From contig CANJKZ010000723.1 of NCBI GenBank assembly GCA_947471745.1, forward strand, positions 6,179,001 to 6,243,000: a stretch of DNA of 64,000 nucleotides, read 5' to 3'. The notes under the pieces are model-generated. The model was not told where the DNA came from, made no database searches, and saw only the letters and a program-made list of their open reading frames with translations. Of the stretch, positions 60,869 to 64,000 are shown piece after piece. How positions within the stretch are numbered: the stretch's first letter is position 1; the number at the start of each line of letters is the position of its first letter. Made by a program: the position numbers and the translations under genes. The stretch is from Closterium sp. Naga37s-1. Its lineage: Eukaryota; Streptophyta; Zygnematophyceae; Desmidiales; Closteriaceae.

Positions 60869-63800
60869 CGTGACGATCGTGATAGGGGATACAACAAACC
60901 GATCAACGACGCTCGATCGAGGGATGGACCGTCGCCCATGGAGATTGGTGCAGTTAACAGTGACGGCTCACAGAAAACGGGATTTTTAGGGAACTGTCAC
61001 TACTGCAAAAAGCCGGGACACATGAAGCGGGACTACCCACATCTTTAGGAGCGGCAGCAGGGAAATGGAAACCACCAGTAGATAGCGGGTCGCTAGCTGG
61101 TGTGGACGCTTCCGAACCCGCCACGTCTACCAACATAGAGGAGACGGCCTTAGAGAAGTCAACTACGCCGAACAAGGTAGACACTGTTGATCGTTCAGTC
61201 GTGCTTCTAGGGAAGCTTCATGGAGCTCCAGTCAAGATTCTCATCAATAGTGGAGCTAGCCATTCATTCGTTTCATCTTCAATAGTTAGCCGTCTCCATC
61301 TCAAAGCAGATTCGGCAGTCAACTTCAAGGACGCTCGCATGGTAGATGGGACACCACTTCATGTAGGATCAGTCATTCGCAAGTTGCGCGTAGTGCTAGG
61401 ACCAATCATGGTTAGGCGTGACTTCGACTATGCGACAAAGGTTACGACTTCATCTTCGGTAGGGATTGGCTACGGACGATTAATACTCAGTTCGATTGGG
61501 CTCAGGGAAGCTGTAGTGTCAAGGTAGATGGCAAGTTTCGGAAGCTGCCATAGTGGAGCGATGGGGCCACATCCTCCACAGCCATCATCAATGCTGTTCG
61601 TGTGCGGCAGTTAGTGAAGCGTTCGGCATGGATCTTCGCAGTTTTCCTTGAGGAGGTGGAAGCTGTGGAGGGGAAAGCAGCAGTTAGTGAGAAGGCGACT
61701 CTTCCTGCTGAAGTGAGTGCACTGTTAGCAGAGTTGCCCCCACTTGCCTCCCAGCCAAGCAGTAGAGCATCGGATAGAGTTGGAGCCGGGAAGCAGGCCA
61801 GTAGCGAAGCCGCAGTGGAGGTTGAGTCCAGCAGAGACAAAGGAGATGACACAGCAAGTTAGGCATTTCCTAGCACAGGGGTTCATACAGCCATCTAGGT
61901 CGTCTTGGGCAGCAGCGATCCTATTCGCGACTAAGAAAGATGGGGGGTTACGGATATGCATAGATTACCGCTCACTAAACGCCGCCATCATGAAGAATAG
62001 GTTCCCGGTGCCGAGAGTAGAGGATCTTGTCGATGCAGTGCAGGGCGCTAGAGTCTTCTCAAAGATCGACCTTCGTTCGGGTGACCACTAGATTCTCGTA
62101 GTTCAAGACGACCAGCACAAGACAGCGTTTCGTACGAAGCAGGGGTTGTACGAGTTTAGGGTTCTACCATTCGGCTTGACCAACGCCCCACCGACGTTTT
62201 AGATGCTCATGACCACCGTCCTCTCCGAGTTCCTTGGTTCGTTCATTGTAGTTTACCTAGACGGCGTCCTTATCTTCTCAAAGACAAAAGAGGAGCACGT
62301 GCAGCACTTGCAGAAGGTCTTCGAGGTCTTGCGAAGGGAGCAGCTGTACGCTAAGCAGTCGAAGTGCGAGTTCTTTCTCCCTGAGGTCGAGTTTCTAGGA
62401 CATGTCGTATCCGCTAGTGGCATTAGGACCGACTCGAAGAAGATCGCAGCAGTACAGGATTGGGTAGCTCCGACCTCAGTCAAGGAACTGCAGAGCTTTC
62501 TTAGAGTCGCGAACTATTACCGTCGTTTCGTTCAGGGTTATGCATCGATCGCTAGTCCACTCACCGACCTACTTCGAAAGGGTGTAGATTTTGATTGGGG
62601 TCCAGCTCAGCAGTAGGCGTTCGAGCAGATGAAGCAGTCGCTCACGTCTTCACCGACACTGTCGTACCCTGATCCTACTCGCCCATACGTTGTAGTGACC
62701 GACGCTTCAGATCGGGCCATAGGAGCACTGCTTCTTCAGGGACCAGGGGCGCGGGTTGCAGCCGATCGTGTACGAGTCGCGTACGCTAAGGGGTGCCGAG
62801 CTGAATTATCCCATTCATGACAAGGAGGCGCTCGCGATCATCCATGCGTATAAGGTGTGGAGGTGCTACCTAGAGGGGGCAGATAGTGTTATACGCACGG
62901 ACCACTGTTCGCTCAGTTTCCTCAAGTCGCAGCCGCAGCTGAATCGTCGCCAAGCTAGGTGGATGGAGTTCATGGAGGAGAGCTTTCACTACAGGATAGC
63001 GTACAAGCCAGGTGTTCGCAACCTAGCAGACCGGCTTACTCGCCCTAGTTGCTAGCTCGCTAGTCTCACAGTCATTGCCAGCCATCCACTTCTCACAGCA
63101 CTCTTCGAGCATGGTTATACAATAGATCCCGACTTCACACCGCAGCTGCCTGCAGGAGCAGAGGTGGAGGGTAGTGTCTACATACGGAAGGGTACCACAC
63201 GGATTTGGGTTCCCGCCTACTGCTCTCTTCAACAGCTTCTTCTTTCCTAGGCACACGACGTAGTTAGTGCGGGTCACTTTGGAGCAGATAAGATGGCTAA
63301 GACGCTTAGTCGCACGTATTTCTAGCCAGGGCTTGCAGCAGACGTAGAGGATTACATTTGCTCATGCGACATGTGTCAGCGTACGAAGTCTTCTCGCCAG
63401 CGCAAAGCAGGGCTTTTTTAGCTGATTCCACCACCCGATCGTCCTTGGCAGGTAGTTACGAGGGATTTCGTCATGGCTTTACCACGCACAGTTAGGGGTC
63501 ACGACGCCATCTTCATTATAGTCGACAAGTTCTCTCAAGCAGTGCACTTCATCCCCACGTACGGCAAGGTCACAGCAGAGGAAGCCGCGACGCTGTTCGT
63601 AGATAACGTAGTCCGAATGCACGGGGTTCCAGATTCCATCATTTCAGACCACGACCCTCGTTTCACTTCTAAGTTCTGGAAGCAGCTCTTCGCATTGTTC
63701 GGGAATCGCTTAGCCATGTCGTCCGTGTACCATTCTGAGACAAACGGACAGACTGAGCGTGTGAACCAGACCTTGGAGCAGCATCACAATGCACGACGCA

Positions 63801-64000
63801 GCCGCATGGGGACAAGAAGCTGAGCATGGCCGAGTTCACCTACAACAACACGCACCACTCGTCCACAGGCATGTCACTGTTCTTCGCACTATACGGCCAG
63901 CACCCCAATGTCCCCTATCGTGTTGATCTCACACCCTCAGTCCCTCATGCGGACAACTTCCATCAGCATCTCACCTTCATTCATGACCACGTGAGGAAGC
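60869..64000 (+). mobile_element. Gypsy B, right part: gag end, protease, RT, RNase H, integrase
   Basis: Plus-strand gypsy remains running off the right edge. Gag knuckle CHYCKKPGHMKRD (about 60990-61035); protease INSGASHSFVSSSIV (about 61240-61290); [41 protein letters not shown] (about 61740-62616); RNase H VTDASDRAIGALLLQG and DKEALAIIHAYKVWRCYLEGA (62629-63055); integrase VDKFSQAVHFIPTYG, ISDHDPRFTS and ETNGQTERVNQ (63473-63830). Many breaks; old. Likely the continuation of 46200-47652 across Copia I. Confidence 0.8.

Overview
The window looks like nuclear DNA of a green-lineage eukaryote, most likely a streptophyte (charophyte) alga of the Closterium type. This is an inference from four things: plant-style copia and chromodomain gypsy elements primed by initiator tRNA-Met, one intron-rich host gene whose protein resembles plant GT23/SUB1-like glycosyltransferases, very high GC, and long Pro/Ala/Gly-rich element proteins. 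No bacterial-type operon, rRNA, tRNA gene or CRISPR array was seen.

Almost everything is nested mobile DNA. 1-19112 is a minus-strand chromodomain gypsy element (Gypsy A). Copia A entered its left LTR, and Copia B, two short non-autonomous copia elements (C and D) and a solo LTR lie further in; B, C, D and the solo LTR each keep a matching 5-bp target duplication. 19368-22442 is an intron-bearing hAT transposase pseudogene, followed by a decayed copia piece of another lineage (Copia E). 24513-35589 is a small terminal-inverted-repeat DNA element split by the young Copia F, which is itself split by the compact Copia G. Both F and G have LTR pairs identical by eye. A second, related inverted-repeat element follows at 35633-36169.

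36775-41143 is the only clear host gene (minus strand). It encodes a type II membrane protein with a GT23-like domain; six exons with matching splice phases can be traced, plus a first exon with its own TATA box. 42330-45765 is a decayed pogo/Tigger-like transposase gene interrupted by the non-autonomous Copia H.

46200-64000 is probably a second gypsy element (Gypsy B) carrying Copia I (47653-60868). Copia I in turn holds the fuller chromodomain Gypsy C (54398-59561) and a composite block: non-autonomous Copia J, a tiny TRIM-like element (50817-51159), and an AT-rich scrap that reads as part of bacterial-type translation initiation factor IF-2 (51160-51353).

The recurring features of most interest are: a C-rich tandem-repeat leader between primer site and gag in nearly every copia family; a shared LTR core and a polypurine tract inside a small hairpin, common to autonomous and non-autonomous members; a non-canonical gag Cys/His motif (C-x13-C-x3-H-x4-C); and the foreign IF-2-like scrap. 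All coordinates were read by eye; LTR divergences are hand counts.
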